41,034 bases of DNA from Paludibacteraceae bacterium (GTDB lineage: Bacteria; Bacteroidota; Bacteroidia; Bacteroidales; Paludibacteraceae). The stretch covers positions 79,520 through 120,553 of the forward strand of contig CAJOEX010000012.1 in the NCBI GenBank assembly GCA_905233415.1. The letters are read 5' to 3'. Position numbers and translations under genes: made by a program. Position 1 is the first letter of the stretch; every line of letters starts with the position of its first letter. Positions 30,575 to 40,699 of this stretch are shown here, piece by piece. The notes beneath the pieces were generated by a model. That model was not told the DNA's origin, did not search any database, and saw only the letters and a list, made by a program, of their open reading frames with translations.

Positions 30575-31405
30575 ATGGCGGAAACGAACCTCATATTTCG
30601 CAGTTTTGCGAGTGGCAGTAGTGGCAATTGCTACTACCTCGGCACGAAGTATTCGGGCATCCTGATTGATGCCGGAATTTCTGCGCGCACCATTCAGAAG
30701 CACCTCCGCGAGATGGATCTTGATTTCCGCAATATTATGGCGGTTCTTGTTACACATGACCACGCTGACCATATCCGTGCCGTTGGTACGCTGGGCGAAA
30801 AAGTGCACCTGCCGATATACGCCACACCGCTGATTCACAGCGGTATAGACAAGAACTACGGTGTCAAGGAGAAGCTCAAGACATCCCGCCGTTACTTTGA
30901 GAAAGAAACCGAATGGGACCTCAACGGCATGACCATCAACACGTTCTCCATCTCACACGATTCGACTGACTGTCTGGGATACGTCATTGACTATATGAAC
31001 CAGCGTTTTATGATTGCTACCGACTGCGGCGCCCCCAATGAAATAATGGCAGAGTGCATCCGCACGTCCAACCATATCGTAATTGAGGCCAATCACGACG
31101 AACAGCTTCTGCTGAACGGTCTCTATCCGACCTACCTCAAAGAGCGTATTCTCTCGCCGAAAGGTCACCAGAGCAACGCCACCTGTGCGGAACTGCTGCG
31201 CAAGAACTACCACGAGGGACTGAAGAATGTATTTCTATGCCACCTCAGCCAGGAGAACAACGACCCGTTGGTGGCATATGCCACTGTACGGGATGCACTG
31301 GAAGAAGCAGGCGCAGTTGTCGGTGAGGACGTATTCCTCAAAACGCTTAACCGCACCGAACCGAGTCCGGTTTACGAACTGACAGACGAATGTATTAAAG
31401 AATAA
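30575..31405 (+). CDS. MBL-fold hydrolase of the WalJ/YycJ type
   Basis: 276 residues from the ATG at 30575 (MAETNLIFRSFASGSSGNCY). The metallo-beta-lactamase signature LVTHDHADHIRAVG holds the HxHxDH zinc ligands; further ligands are the Asp in MIATDCG and the His in SISHD or FLCHLS. FASGSSGNCYYLGT...ILIDAG is the characteristic start of the YycJ/WalJ group, members of which are 5'-3' exonuclease-like enzymes linked to DNA repair and, in Firmicutes, to the WalRK locus. There is no WalRK here. It is first of a three-gene operon, with 2 bases to the next start. The family is firm; the exact substrate is not. Confidence 0.9.
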   Translation: MAETNLIFRSFASGSSGNCYYLGTKYSGILIDAGISARTIQKHLREMDLDFRNIMAVLVTHDHADHIRAVGTLGEKVHLPIYATPLIHSGIDKNYGVKEKLKTSRRYFEKETEWDLNGMTINTFSISHDSTDCLGYVIDYMNQRFMIATDCGAPNEIMAECIRTSNHIVIEANHDEQLLLNGLYPTYLKERILSPKGHQSNATCAELLRKNYHEGLKNVFLCHLSQENNDPLVAYATVRDALEEAGAVVGEDVFLKTLNRTEPSPVYELTDECIKE

Positions 31406-31407
31406 TT

Positions 31408-32151
31408 ATGGAACGGCTTGTTATTATTCCGACTTACAACGAAAAAGAGAACATCGAGGCGATTATCCGTGCCGTGATGGAGTTGCCTCTGGAGTTTCAT
31501 ATTCTTATCATTGACGACGGTTCGCCGGACGGTACCGCCGACATCGTCAAAAGTCTGCAGAAGAAAGAGTTCAAAGACAAACTCTTCCTTGTGGAACGTG
31601 CCGGCAAGCAAGGTCTCGGCACCGCTTATATTTGCGGCTTCAAGTGGGCGATTGCGCACAAGTACGACTATATTTTTGAGATGGATGCCGACTTCTCGCA
31701 TAACCCGCAAGATTTGCTCAAGCTCTATGATGCTTGTGCCAATCAGGGCGCGGATGTGGCTATCGGCAGCCGGTATGTCAGCGGTGTGAATGTGGTCAAC
31801 TGGCCGATGGGACGGGTATTGATGTCGTACTTCGCGTCGAAGTACGTCCGTTTTGTGCTCGGCATGAATATCCACGACACGACAGCAGGTTTCAAATGCT
31901 ATCGCAGGCAAGTGCTTGAGACCATCGAGTTGGACAACATCCGCTTCAAAGGCTATGCCTTCCAGATTGAGATGAAATTTACGGCGTACAAGTGCGGCTT
32001 CAAGATTGTGGAAGTGCCGATAATCTTTATCAACCGCGTACTCGGCACCAGCAAAATGTCCGGCGGCATCTTCTCTGAAGCGCTTCTCGGTGTCATCCGT
32101 CTTAAAGTATCTTCATGGTTTAGAAAATATCCCAAGAAAGTTGAAAGTTAA
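31408..32151 (+). CDS. Polyprenyl-phosphate glycosyltransferase (dolichol-phosphate-mannose-synthase type, GT2)
   Basis: 247 residues. A GT-A fold enzyme that moves a sugar from a nucleotide donor to a polyprenyl phosphate on the inner membrane. It starts MERLVIIPTYNEKENIEAII. IIDDGSPDGTADIV carries the donor-binding Asp pair, MDADFSHNP the metal-binding DxD, and DTTAGFKCYRRQVLE the acceptor region; KMSGGIFSEALLGVIRLK near the end is typical of DPM1-like proteins. There is no membrane helix after the domain, as in short bacterial forms. Donor sugar (mannose, glucose or other) cannot be told from sequence alone. The gene lies 2 bases after walJ and 16 before the M23 lipoprotein. Confidence 0.9.
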   Translation: MERLVIIPTYNEKENIEAIIRAVMELPLEFHILIIDDGSPDGTADIVKSLQKKEFKDKLFLVERAGKQGLGTAYICGFKWAIAHKYDYIFEMDADFSHNPQDLLKLYDACANQGADVAIGSRYVSGVNVVNWPMGRVLMSYFASKYVRFVLGMNIHDTTAGFKCYRRQVLETIELDNIRFKGYAFQIEMKFTAYKCGFKIVEVPIIFINRVLGTSKMSGGIFSEALLGVIRLKVSSWFRKYPKKVES

Positions 32152-32167
32152 AAGAAGTTGTACAATT

Positions 32168-33367
32168 ATGAGAATATCCGTTGCATTTTTGTCTTTATTT
32201 CTGATTCTTGATTCTTTATTCCTCACTTCTTGCCACCGTGCATCCTATGACGATACGCCGGAACCCGTCCGCTACGAGTTTGGCCTGCCGATTGATTCTT
32301 TCCGCATTGACACCGGTTATGTCAAGTCCGGAGAAACGCTTGGCGGCATTCTCGGCCGTTTGGGTGCTGACCGCAAGCAATTGGCGCAAATCGCTGTTTT
32401 GCCGCGCTCGGAATTCGATGTTCGCAGTCTCCGTCCCGGAAAGGAATATTATGGTTTGCACCAGACGGACTCAGCAGGCGTTGAGCATCTGATGTACTGG
32501 ATTTACATTGCCTCTGTCCGGGAGACAACCGTATTGCACCTGACAGATTCCATACACGCCGAGCATCACAAGAAACCGCTTCGCTACGAGGCTAAAAGTG
32601 CCTGTGTAGGTATAGAGTCAAGCCTATGGAATGCAATGGTGGGGAACAATTTGCCGGTGGATCTGGCACTTGAACTGAGTGAGATTTATGCATGGACCAT
32701 TGACTTCTTCGGTTTACAGAAAGGCGATTCTATCCGCGTCTATTACGATGAAATATATGTTGATACACTCCGCACGGGTATTGGACAAATCTATGCCGCC
32801 AATTTTTACCACGCACGCAAATGGCAGGAGGCGTTCTATTTCGAAGCCGGCGAACTGCACACTTATTTTGACGGTGACGGCAAGAGTCTGCGCAAGTCGT
32901 TCCTGAAAGCGCCGCTCAACTACAAACGCATTTCCTCGCACTTCAGTTATGCCCGCAAACATCCCGTATTCAAGATTGTCCGTCCGCATACAGGTGTGGA
33001 CTATGCTGCTCCGACCGGCACTCCGGTTGTTTCAATCGGTGACGGTGTCGTTATAGAAAAAGGCTACAAGGGACAGGCCGGCAACATGGTCAAGATCAAG
33101 CATAATTCAACATACACGACCGCCTATTTGCACCTCAGCAAATACGGCAAAGGCATTGCTGTCGGCTCGCATGTGATGCAGGGACAGGTCATCGGTTACG
33201 TCGGAGCTACCGGCGCAGCAACAGGCCCGCACTTGGATTTCCGTGTCTGGAAGAACGGCACACCTGTGGATCCCTTGAAACTCGAGAGTCCGCCCGCAGA
33301 CCCCGTGCCCGCCAAGTACCGTGCCGAGTTTGACAGTGTAGTCAACGTTATGCGCACTAAACTTTAG
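32168..33367 (+). CDS. Lipoprotein with OapA/LysM-like domain and M23 (LytM) peptidase domain
   Basis: 399 residues from the ATG at 32168. Signal peptide MRISVAFLSLFLILDSLFLT ends in a lipobox (LTSC), so it is membrane-anchored. Residues about 50-110 (KSGETLGGILGRLGADRKQL) resemble an OapA/LysM-type peptidoglycan-binding domain. The C-terminal 130 residues are an M23 endopeptidase: HTGVDYAAPTGTPV with the first His and Asp ligands, TTAYLHLSKYG, and HLDFRVWKNG with the last His. M23 enzymes cut peptidoglycan cross-bridges or activate amidases; with these motifs intact it is probably active. Last gene of the walJ operon. Confidence 0.92.
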   Translation: MRISVAFLSLFLILDSLFLTSCHRASYDDTPEPVRYEFGLPIDSFRIDTGYVKSGETLGGILGRLGADRKQLAQIAVLPRSEFDVRSLRPGKEYYGLHQTDSAGVEHLMYWIYIASVRETTVLHLTDSIHAEHHKKPLRYEAKSACVGIESSLWNAMVGNNLPVDLALELSEIYAWTIDFFGLQKGDSIRVYYDEIYVDTLRTGIGQIYAANFYHARKWQEAFYFEAGELHTYFDGDGKSLRKSFLKAPLNYKRISSHFSYARKHPVFKIVRPHTGVDYAAPTGTPVVSIGDGVVIEKGYKGQAGNMVKIKHNSTYTTAYLHLSKYGKGIAVGSHVMQGQVIGYVGATGAATGPHLDFRVWKNGTPVDPLKLESPPADPVPAKYRAEFDSVVNVMRTKL

Positions 33368-33415
33368 TCCGCCTCTCTTTTCTTCATCAGATACGAAGGG
33401 TGTCCGAACGGTGAC

Positions 33416-33442
33416 AGTACCGTCATAGTACCGTCATAGTAC
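33416..33442. repeat. 11-base tandem repeat at the end of the 190-residue gene
   Basis: AGTACCGTCAT at 33416-33426 and 33427-33437, then AGTAC. The stop codon of the minus-strand gene (33434-33436) falls in the second unit. Confidence 0.65.
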
Positions 33443-34006
33443 TGCAATAAGCTCGTTTTTGTTCCCTTTCTTTCCGCTACGCACTTTGTGCATGGCGTAC
33501 CATCCTGCTAACGCTGAAAGGAAGAGAATCGCCTTCCAGTCGCATTCTACAGGACATGGACAAATTTCATGGAAATTCTCATCAAAGTAATCATCATCTG
33601 ACATCTCCGAGCCGCATATACTACAAACCCACATTCCAAGTTCTTCATTCCACTCCCAATGGCAATAACAACCATGCGGGTCATCCGGCAAACCGCTTCG
33701 TCTGGCGGATGAGTACATGCGTGAATACGTGTCTCCGGACGTAATACCGCCATAAACGTTCGAAGCGGATGTTCTGATTCCTTGCACCCTTTCGAATGTC
33801 GTGTTGGGATTACTTGATGTATAATTGAGCATTCGGCTGGTGGAAGTCATCCGCGCAACAGGAGTCTGCGACATTACGCTTCCGGAGCCATAGGAAGGAG
33901 CATAATTCCTTGCAGACGACATATATAACGGGTTCGCCGAGGCGCATAAAACGCCCAATAGACACACTATTATTGTTATAATCTTTTTCAAACTAATACC
34001 TTTCAA
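33434..34006 (-). CDS. Small exported protein with Cys-rich cluster and C-terminal membrane helix
   Basis: 190 residues. Signal peptide MKGISLKKIITIIVCLLGVLCASA. The mature start is Ser/Tyr-rich and low-complexity (PLYMSSARNYAPSYGSGSVM), of a sort I associate with small proteins beside large Bacteroidales adhesins. Then comes a Cys cluster: GCYCHWEWNEE, VCSICGSEMSDDD and CPCPVECDW, about seven Cys with zinc-knuckle spacing. A short helix (AILFLSALAGWYAMHKV) lies before a basic tail. It follows the giant gene by 26 bases on the same strand, so it is co-transcribed and may be a partner or anchor for it. Family not recognised. Confidence 0.65.
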   Translation of the reverse strand: MKGISLKKIITIIVCLLGVLCASANPLYMSSARNYAPSYGSGSVMSQTPVARMTSTSRMLNYTSSNPNTTFERVQGIRTSASNVYGGITSGDTYSRMYSSARRSGLPDDPHGCYCHWEWNEELGMWVCSICGSEMSDDDYFDENFHEICPCPVECDWKAILFLSALAGWYAMHKVRSGKKGNKNELIAVL

Positions 34007-34010
34007 TATG

Positions 34011-34025
34011 CCCTCGTCACGAGGG
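34011..34025. other. Perfect palindrome between the giant gene and its small partner
   Basis: CCCTCGT-C-ACGAGGG. It lies in the 26-base gap. With no T run it is more likely a processing or stability hairpin than a terminator. Confidence 0.4.
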
Positions 34026-34032
34026 GACTCAA

Positions 34033-37000
34033 TTATTGGACTCTTGCGCCCCAGACATTGTAAAGTATGCCGTCCTTCAGGATATATACTTGATTGTTTT
34101 GGATGAATTTCTTAACCTTACTATCACTGCCGATTGTTTCACTGCCCGTTGTAACGCCATGCGAATCTTCGCGTGCAATGATTTGGAAACGCTCCGTAAA
34201 CATACTATTCGGCTCCGCATAGAACGTATATTCCGCACCCTCGATAATATCAATCGTTTCGTCTGCTTCGATATCAAATAATACCAATTCTTTTTCGCTA
34301 TTCAAATGCGAGAAAATGAATGTGTATTTCTTTGAGTCGCCTGTTCGAACGCCGATATAAGTGCCGTCAATGCTATTGGTTGCATCCACAGCCAACATGC
34401 TTCCGTTTTCTACCGCAAAGATATTGAGGTCACCGCTCATGCGTTTACGGGCATCTAATCCACTTTCATACATAGGACTGTAGTCCTCATCCTCTAACAG
34501 GAACAAGTGGTCAAGCCATCCGTTTGCAAATAGTGATACCTGCAAAGCGCCAAGTGTCTCTTCGGCATTATTATGGCGAGACGGTGCACGTAACGGGGTT
34601 ATCTTGTTCTCTACATAATCACCTCTATACACTAATTTATCGTAATCAAATGTAATAGACGCATCCTCTCCATTGGCTTGAACACAGAAACCTTGCATAG
34701 GTGCAATCGTTGTGGGGGTCGTCGGGAATGCCTTTTTCATGTGCATCATTGAACCGACAGGGATATAGAGGTATTGTCCGGGAGCATTTACATCAATATC
34801 TTTCGTGTCGGCAATAGAAGCAATATCTGTACGTGAGCCCGTATTAAAGAGACAAATTACCGTGTCAACATTTTGGAAGTCCGAATCCTCAAATTTGGTC
34901 ATATCAATGGGCGCAGCAAAACTGTTTGCAATCACGTTAAGTCCTTTCCCTTCCCCTGAATAAGCCAAATCAACCGTTACTTTGCCTTGATTGGAAACCA
35001 ATTGTCCTGTATATGTCAGCAATGCGCCATTCGGGAATGAACGTTGTGTCGTCAAGAATCCTTCAAACGGTTTTAACGTTAGTTTGGAACGGCTGTTATA
35101 CCAGTCGTCATTCTCTTCGTCCCAACTATATACCCAACTCTTGGTGTAAACGGTCTTTGCCAGCACATCATCACTTGCCAAAGGAGAGCCGACAAATTGC
35201 CATTTGGCAATATTATCAGAGTCGTCTTCATAATCATAATAACCAATCGAGAAGAGCTCTACTGTTGCATTCGGCATTTCGCCTGTATATTCCGGTGAGA
35301 TACGCAGATAACCGGTCTGGCCTTTGGTACTGCTCTTAGAGCATGTATCCGCTTTCAGAATCAGGTTTTCCGCTGTGGCACCGACGATACCGCCCTTACC
35401 TATTTTCATTCCGCCGTCATAGGAAATAACCACTTTGCCTTCTGAGCCAATGGTCATTTTATGAGCTGCAACTTCTCCGTTCGTGACGGTTACTTTATTC
35501 CTAATAGTAACATTATGCTCTGCAGTCGGCACGCTGTTAAGATTCCAGTTCTCCGCCACATGCCACATTTCCTTTTCAGATGGATTAGAAGCCGTGCCCA
35601 AGAAGACATATAAGTAGATAGTAAATACTTTCTCTACCGGAGTTGCGGGTTCGAAACTTTCATTACCCGGTTGAGTTGCTTGGATAGTAATCTTACCTGT
35701 TCCTGTTACAATAATCTTTCCATCTACGATGGTTGCTATCTCACCACCGCTCAATATCTGATAGTTAACCGGCAGATTGCTCGTCGCAATAGCATCCAAA
35801 GAGGGCACTTGAGGTTGATACAATGTCAATACCGGATCCCAAATTATCATTTGCGTACCTTTGGTTACCGTTGCTTTAACGCGCACATTAAACGCAAAGC
35901 CGGAGATCGGGTCAGTAACAGTCACCGTGTCTGCCCATTCGCCGATTACCATTGGATGGAATTCAATCGGTAATTGATATGTACCGGAAGCACCGCAATC
36001 AAGAGGAATAATTTCGTGCCCCAAAGTCAACACATTTTGTGCATTGGAGCCAATGGTTTTTGAAGCAACCAAGTCTCCCTTTACGCAGAAATAATCAAAC
36101 GTAATATGGTCACTTCGCGTAGCACCGGCAATGACATTACCCAAGTCCACTTCAGGCATACCGTTTATGAGCGAATAATCGCACTTGAAACCAGGCTTAC
36201 ACGTAACTTTAATATTACCTACATAAGTATATCCATAACCGCCTTGAGGACGGACAAATTTCAAGTGAGTAGCATTCGGACTAATAACAATAGTATCCCA
36301 AATAGTTTGTTCCACTATTGGTTCAATAATTTCCAGGCGTGTTCCCCATGTGACACCGTTATCCGTAGATTGATATAGCTCAATATTTCCATTAAAGGCA
36401 AAACCTTTATACTTTTTCCCCCGAACAGAAAATATTAACGTATCCGGGTCACCACTTGTTCGGGTATGACCAAGATTGATGTAGTTTACGATTTCAGGTA
36501 ATTCTAGATTGAATGCGTAGAACTCTATTTCATTCGGATTGTTGAACATCGGTGAGGCAACACAATTGCCATCCGGCAAAGCACGCACAGCTACCGGTTT
36601 TACAACTGATGCTGCCGCTTCGTACTCAGCATCTCCACCCAAAGAGGCAGTTATTGTAGCCTCTCCTGCTGTATTTGCATGAAGGCGCGTATCTTCACCA
36701 ACAGAGACAATGGATGTTGAAGGCGTGTAAACAATTGATTTTGTTCGTTCTTCATCTATCGAATCTTTTTGATTGACAAGATCATATACTTTTACAACTG
36801 CATTCAAGTCTTTTGCATCCCCTACATACATGTCCGTATAATTATTTTCCCAAACAATCATCTGGACTTTCTTCGCTGTAGTATATACTACCTTGCTTTC
36901 CGTAATAGGATTCCAATGCGAATCTCCATCCGCATGTGCTGTCAAAGTCACAGGACCTCCGACTCCAACTACTTCGATAGAACGGCCATCCGGAGATACT

Positions 37001-40000
37001 TTAATAATACTCGGATTACTGGATGTATAGGTTATAAGATTATGACTCGAAGCGACAGCCACACTATCTCTAATAAGATTAAGTGGTAACGTAATCGGGT
37101 CACCATTAAAACCATCTCGCCATATAAGTGTTTGATCTTCCTTCTTCGTTTCTGCATAAACTATCAGCGTAACATGCTCATATTCGGTATAGATGGTTAT
37201 TGTCGCAGAGAAACGAGGTTCTTCTACCATACCGGAAGTATAACTTACCGTTATTTCTTTCCGACCGGCATGTCCTTCTTTAAACGATGTCGGGTTAACG
37301 ACTATTCTCGAATCGCTGCTGACCACCTTTACAATGGTGTCGCAGGTGCTATAGTTGACAAAGAACTTCGCCGTTTTAGTATTACGTCCTACTGTATTCG
37401 TTGGAATAGTAAGAGAACTGATAGGATTTTGTGCAATATCTTCTGTTTTCAGCCAAGTCTTACGAGTGATACGAATATTGTTAATATAGGGGTCGTCCGT
37501 TGTGAATTCGCCTAAAAGAGCCGCACTCTTATCAAACCGAATAGCGGTCGTATTCGGATTCAATTCAATAGGCTCCATATCCTTATAATAGGATAATAAT
37601 CCTGACACTTTGATATCAATGGTATCCCATTTATTGTTTACCATTGCACACAACCGCGCATCATTACCCGTTAGGCCATTTTTCTTCATTTGAAAATACA
37701 ATGTACCTGCGGTTCCAGTTTCCGGCAATGGGAAATGCCACTCAGATGCTCTTTTGTCCGTATTTGAAGAATATTCAACCAAATTACATCCTCCGGAGGC
37801 TATCGTTCCCACCGTGACGGTCATGGTTGAATCAACCGCTTTATATTTATAGTCCTCAGGCTGAGATACCATCCAAGTCGCCTCGCCTATATTATGTGAA
37901 GACCAAATGACATTATCCGGATCGGGATAATACGTAGCAATATTATTTCCGCTTGTTTGCTCTACAGAAATCGGAGAAACAGCGTAATTCGTATTTGAAG
38001 CACTAAAGGTAGTAATGGCATACCTATCAAAGTTCAAGAATTTTGAGAAACTACCCAAAGAACATGCTAAAGTATTGTCATGCTTGCTTACCGTAACTGT
38101 AAATGTTTTATTAGCAGCATTATATTTGTACGTCTCTTCCTGATACAAACGAATCGTTCCCTTACCTTGGTTCTTACCTGTTGCCGTTTTTGTGTCGGCA
38201 TCATAGGTAATTGCCAATGAAGCATCGGGACTGCCTTCCGTATGCGAAGTCGTCACGCTCTGCGTTAAAGTGTAATGGAACTCTCCTTCATTGAGTGCCG
38301 GGGCACCGGCCGCAATATTATTTTCTCCAATGTATGCGTTTTTCGGTTTGGTATAAGTCAGCGTGTAAGCGGAAGTAACATCTTCATCCACTTGGGTTGT
38401 TAAGTTGGCCACATTCGCGTACGTACTTTTATACTTATATACGTTTACGACAAACGAGGCTGTATCTCCTGTGAATTTATAAGTTTCCTTTTGGCGAAGC
38501 GTAATTACGCCAGTACCGGCATTGTATGCCGTGATAAGTTTGTTACTTGGACTGAATGTTATAAACTTATTACCTTTGTTTTTCTCTTCGTTCGTAAATT
38601 CTACATCTTCCAGTGCGTAGTAGAAATTATCTGCGCTATTGGCGGTCGGCCTCGCTGCCGATGTATTGGTGTAGGTATAATCTGCCTCTTGCGTGGCATC
38701 CACCATTAAATTATACGTCGAAGTACCGGTAATGGACGTCGGATATTTATTAACCGTCAGCGTAATGGTCTTTGCGTTTGCCTCATCAATGCCTTCATAG
38801 CACGGCGTTTCGTCTTGCCAAATCTTGATTGTGACGGTTGTCGAGTGGAATGATTTAGCTTCGCTGTTGGGGATAAAGATTTTGTTCTTGGCAATGTCAT
38901 AGTAGGCAATTGTCCCGTCCGAACTACTGGTATGAATCTCACCGTCACTATTTTTGGAAGTTGTGACAGATGTAATCGTCTCATCCACATATTTGGTATA
39001 TGTTGCCGTTGTTGTCAGCGTATTCACGCGCTTGTTAACAACAACTGTAAATTCCTGAGGAATAGCCGCATTATATTGAGCCGTTGCGGGAGCCGAAGCA
39101 CGCAAGGTATAAGTTCCAACGACCCAAGCATAAAAATTCTTGCCGGAAATATTACAATTGTCAGCCGCAGGGTCTCCACTAAGACTTGTCGGGCCGCTTA
39201 CAAGTTCATAAGTCACCGCGCCATTCCCCACGTGACTGCAAAGTGTCGATAGGTCTAACTTCGTCGGATGGCTCTTATCTGTGGTTACATCAACAGAGCC
39301 GTTACTCATCGTCAACGTTTGGTTGAGGCGATTAACAGTAATCGTTATCGTTCCTGTTGTTGTAGCAGACTTCGCGTGACAATCCGTTTTAGCAGCAATA
39401 TACGGATTATTGAATGTATATACTCCCGCTTTCGTTGCATAGAAATACTTACCCGTGAATGTATATGCCCCTGCTGTAGAAATGCCTAGCGGATCACTGA
39501 ACGACTTGGAGCCGAAGGAAACCGGCATAAAATCATTCACGTCGCTTACTCCGATGAGCGTTGTCATGTCCAGCTTATTCTCGTCAGTCAATGACACATT
39601 AATAGTCGCCGTTGTGGCATCAATTGTGGGAGCATCAGGAGTAATCGTATAGGTAATGGAAATATTGCTAATATAGAAAGACCGACTTCCACCAATCCAA
39701 CCGGAGGATGTATTCTTCAGTTGCAATTCAACATTATTACTCAATCCGCTATTATTGGAAGCAGAGATTGTCTTCATTACACCAAGCGCAGAACCGACAT
39801 CAGTCGTCTTTCCTCCAAAAACCGTTTGAGTATTATTGATATATCCCGTTACATCTAAGGATATCTTTGTCACCTTTATTGATACACCGGAATTTGTTAT
39901 CCAAGAAAAATATCCCTTAACGGTACTATTTTTCGCCACTTCCATTCCAGAATAATTTATTCCATTATGAGTTATGGTTTTACCCGTCACGGCAAACGTA

Positions 40001-40197
40001 AACGTAGCATGGTTACCCTCCATCACGATCTTGCCATTTTTCACATCATCGCTTGAGTTCTTTGAAGCGACCGTATTTGCCCACGCTATATCATTCCACG
40101 CTCCGAATATGAGCGCAGAGAGAAGAATAATAAATTTGGAGAATGTGGTAATTTTCTTAATTGTGTTTGCCATTACATTGTAAATCTGCTTCATCAT
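34033..40197 (-). CDS. Giant secreted protein with repeated Ig-like domains and C-terminal sorting tail
   Basis: 2054 residues from the ATG at 40195-40197 (MMKQIYNVMANTIKKITTFS), chosen because AAAGGAC stands just before it; the open frame extends 21 codons further upstream. Signal peptide to about 40. Many Big/Ig-like beta domains follow; several share a pattern (TTATYTKYVDETI, GTSTYNLMVDATQ, ANLTTQVDEDVT) spaced about 100 residues apart, each ending in a TFTVTV-type strand. The second half has HYR/choice-of-anchor-like segments (GEWADTVTVTDPISGFAFNV) and a repeat-poor region around 1500-1950. The C-terminal end KFIQNNQVYILKDGILYNVW has the form of a Bacteroidales sorting tail, so it is probably exported by type IX secretion to the cell surface as an adhesin or matrix protein. 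Long 5' leader of about 220 bases from the promoter at 40417-40449. Confidence 0.85.
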   Translation of the reverse strand: MMKQIYNVMANTIKKITTFSKFIILLSALIFGAWNDIAWANTVASKNSSDDVKNGKIVMEGNHATFTFAVTGKTITHNGINYSGMEVAKNSTVKGYFSWITNSGVSIKVTKISLDVTGYINNTQTVFGGKTTDVGSALGVMKTISASNNSGLSNNVELQLKNTSSGWIGGSRSFYISNISITYTITPDAPTIDATTATINVSLTDENKLDMTTLIGVSDVNDFMPVSFGSKSFSDPLGISTAGAYTFTGKYFYATKAGVYTFNNPYIAAKTDCHAKSATTTGTITITVNRLNQTLTMSNGSVDVTTDKSHPTKLDLSTLCSHVGNGAVTYELVSGPTSLSGDPAADNCNISGKNFYAWVVGTYTLRASAPATAQYNAAIPQEFTVVVNKRVNTLTTTATYTKYVDETITSVTTSKNSDGEIHTSSSDGTIAYYDIAKNKIFIPNSEAKSFHSTTVTIKIWQDETPCYEGIDEANAKTITLTVNKYPTSITGTSTYNLMVDATQEADYTYTNTSAARPTANSADNFYYALEDVEFTNEEKNKGNKFITFSPSNKLITAYNAGTGVITLRQKETYKFTGDTASFVVNVYKYKSTYANVANLTTQVDEDVTSAYTLTYTKPKNAYIGENNIAAGAPALNEGEFHYTLTQSVTTSHTEGSPDASLAITYDADTKTATGKNQGKGTIRLYQEETYKYNAANKTFTVTVSKHDNTLACSLGSFSKFLNFDRYAITTFSASNTNYAVSPISVEQTSGNNIATYYPDPDNVIWSSHNIGEATWMVSQPEDYKYKAVDSTMTVTVGTIASGGCNLVEYSSNTDKRASEWHFPLPETGTAGTLYFQMKKNGLTGNDARLCAMVNNKWDTIDIKVSGLLSYYKDMEPIELNPNTTAIRFDKSAALLGEFTTDDPYINNIRITRKTWLKTEDIAQNPISSLTIPTNTVGRNTKTAKFFVNYSTCDTIVKVVSSDSRIVVNPTSFKEGHAGRKEITVSYTSGMVEEPRFSATITIYTEYEHVTLIVYAETKKEDQTLIWRDGFNGDPITLPLNLIRDSVAVASSHNLITYTSSNPSIIKVSPDGRSIEVVGVGGPVTLTAHADGDSHWNPITESKVVYTTAKKVQMIVWENNYTDMYVGDAKDLNAVVKVYDLVNQKDSIDEERTKSIVYTPSTSIVSVGEDTRLHANTAGEATITASLGGDAEYEAAASVVKPVAVRALPDGNCVASPMFNNPNEIEFYAFNLELPEIVNYINLGHTRTSGDPDTLIFSVRGKKYKGFAFNGNIELYQSTDNGVTWGTRLEIIEPIVEQTIWDTIVISPNATHLKFVRPQGGYGYTYVGNIKVTCKPGFKCDYSLINGMPEVDLGNVIAGATRSDHITFDYFCVKGDLVASKTIGSNAQNVLTLGHEIIPLDCGASGTYQLPIEFHPMVIGEWADTVTVTDPISGFAFNVRVKATVTKGTQMIIWDPVLTLYQPQVPSLDAIATSNLPVNYQILSGGEIATIVDGKIIVTGTGKITIQATQPGNESFEPATPVEKVFTIYLYVFLGTASNPSEKEMWHVAENWNLNSVPTAEHNVTIRNKVTVTNGEVAAHKMTIGSEGKVVISYDGGMKIGKGGIVGATAENLILKADTCSKSSTKGQTGYLRISPEYTGEMPNATVELFSIGYYDYEDDSDNIAKWQFVGSPLASDDVLAKTVYTKSWVYSWDEENDDWYNSRSKLTLKPFEGFLTTQRSFPNGALLTYTGQLVSNQGKVTVDLAYSGEGKGLNVIANSFAAPIDMTKFEDSDFQNVDTVICLFNTGSRTDIASIADTKDIDVNAPGQYLYIPVGSMMHMKKAFPTTPTTIAPMQGFCVQANGEDASITFDYDKLVYRGDYVENKITPLRAPSRHNNAEETLGALQVSLFANGWLDHLFLLEDEDYSPMYESGLDARKRMSGDLNIFAVENGSMLAVDATNSIDGTYIGVRTGDSKKYTFIFSHLNSEKELVLFDIEADETIDIIEGAEYTFYAEPNSMFTERFQIIAREDSHGVTTGSETIGSDSKVKKFIQNNQVYILKDGILYNVWGARVQ

Positions 40198-40416
40198 TTT
40201 TTGTCCTTTCGTCTGATTGTTTGTTGTCCGCGTTTCGGGCAACCGGTGACCGTTTGTCACTACCTGTTATATTGTTGTTGTTAAATGTGCAATTTCGTTA
40301 ATTTCCGGCGCTTAATTCTTAATTATCGGCAGTAAAAACGATTTAATTTTTATTAGTAATTTCCGATTTTTAAGATTTTGTGTATCAAAAAACATTTTTA
40401 AATCCCGAAAAACGGC

Positions 40417-40449
40417 GCAAAATTAATATTTTTCTCCGAATTGTGCAAA
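40417..40449 (-). promoter_or_regulatory. Promoter of the giant-protein operon
   Basis: Minus strand: TTTG (40446-40449), 20 bases, TAATTTTGC (40417-40425). The leader to 40197 is AT-rich and shows no clear hairpin. Confidence 0.7.
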
Positions 40450-40616
40450 TTTTATGCGCGTAATAGTAATAAGGTATAACTCTTTCATAAAAAAACGTCA
40501 TTTTTATGTTGTAAAACATGTTTTCGGAAATTGTAAAGTCGATTTGGCAAAACGGGAACACCTAAAAGGTGTTAGGGGAGAAAAGATGTATTTTTTTGCG
40601 TTTTTCTCCATTAAAA

Positions 40617-40648
40617 TTTGTGGGATTGAAAAAAAAGCAGTACTTTTG
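40617..40648 (+). promoter_or_regulatory. Promoter of the tRNA-Leu gene
   Basis: TTTG (40617-40620), 20 bases, TACTTTTG (40641-40648), about 50 bases before the tRNA. The stretch 40450-40616 between this and the divergent promoter holds no gene that I can see. Confidence 0.7.
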
Positions 40649-40699
40649 CAGCGGATTTTGGTGAAAATCCTACCAAATCCGACCCAAAGTGCATTGCAC

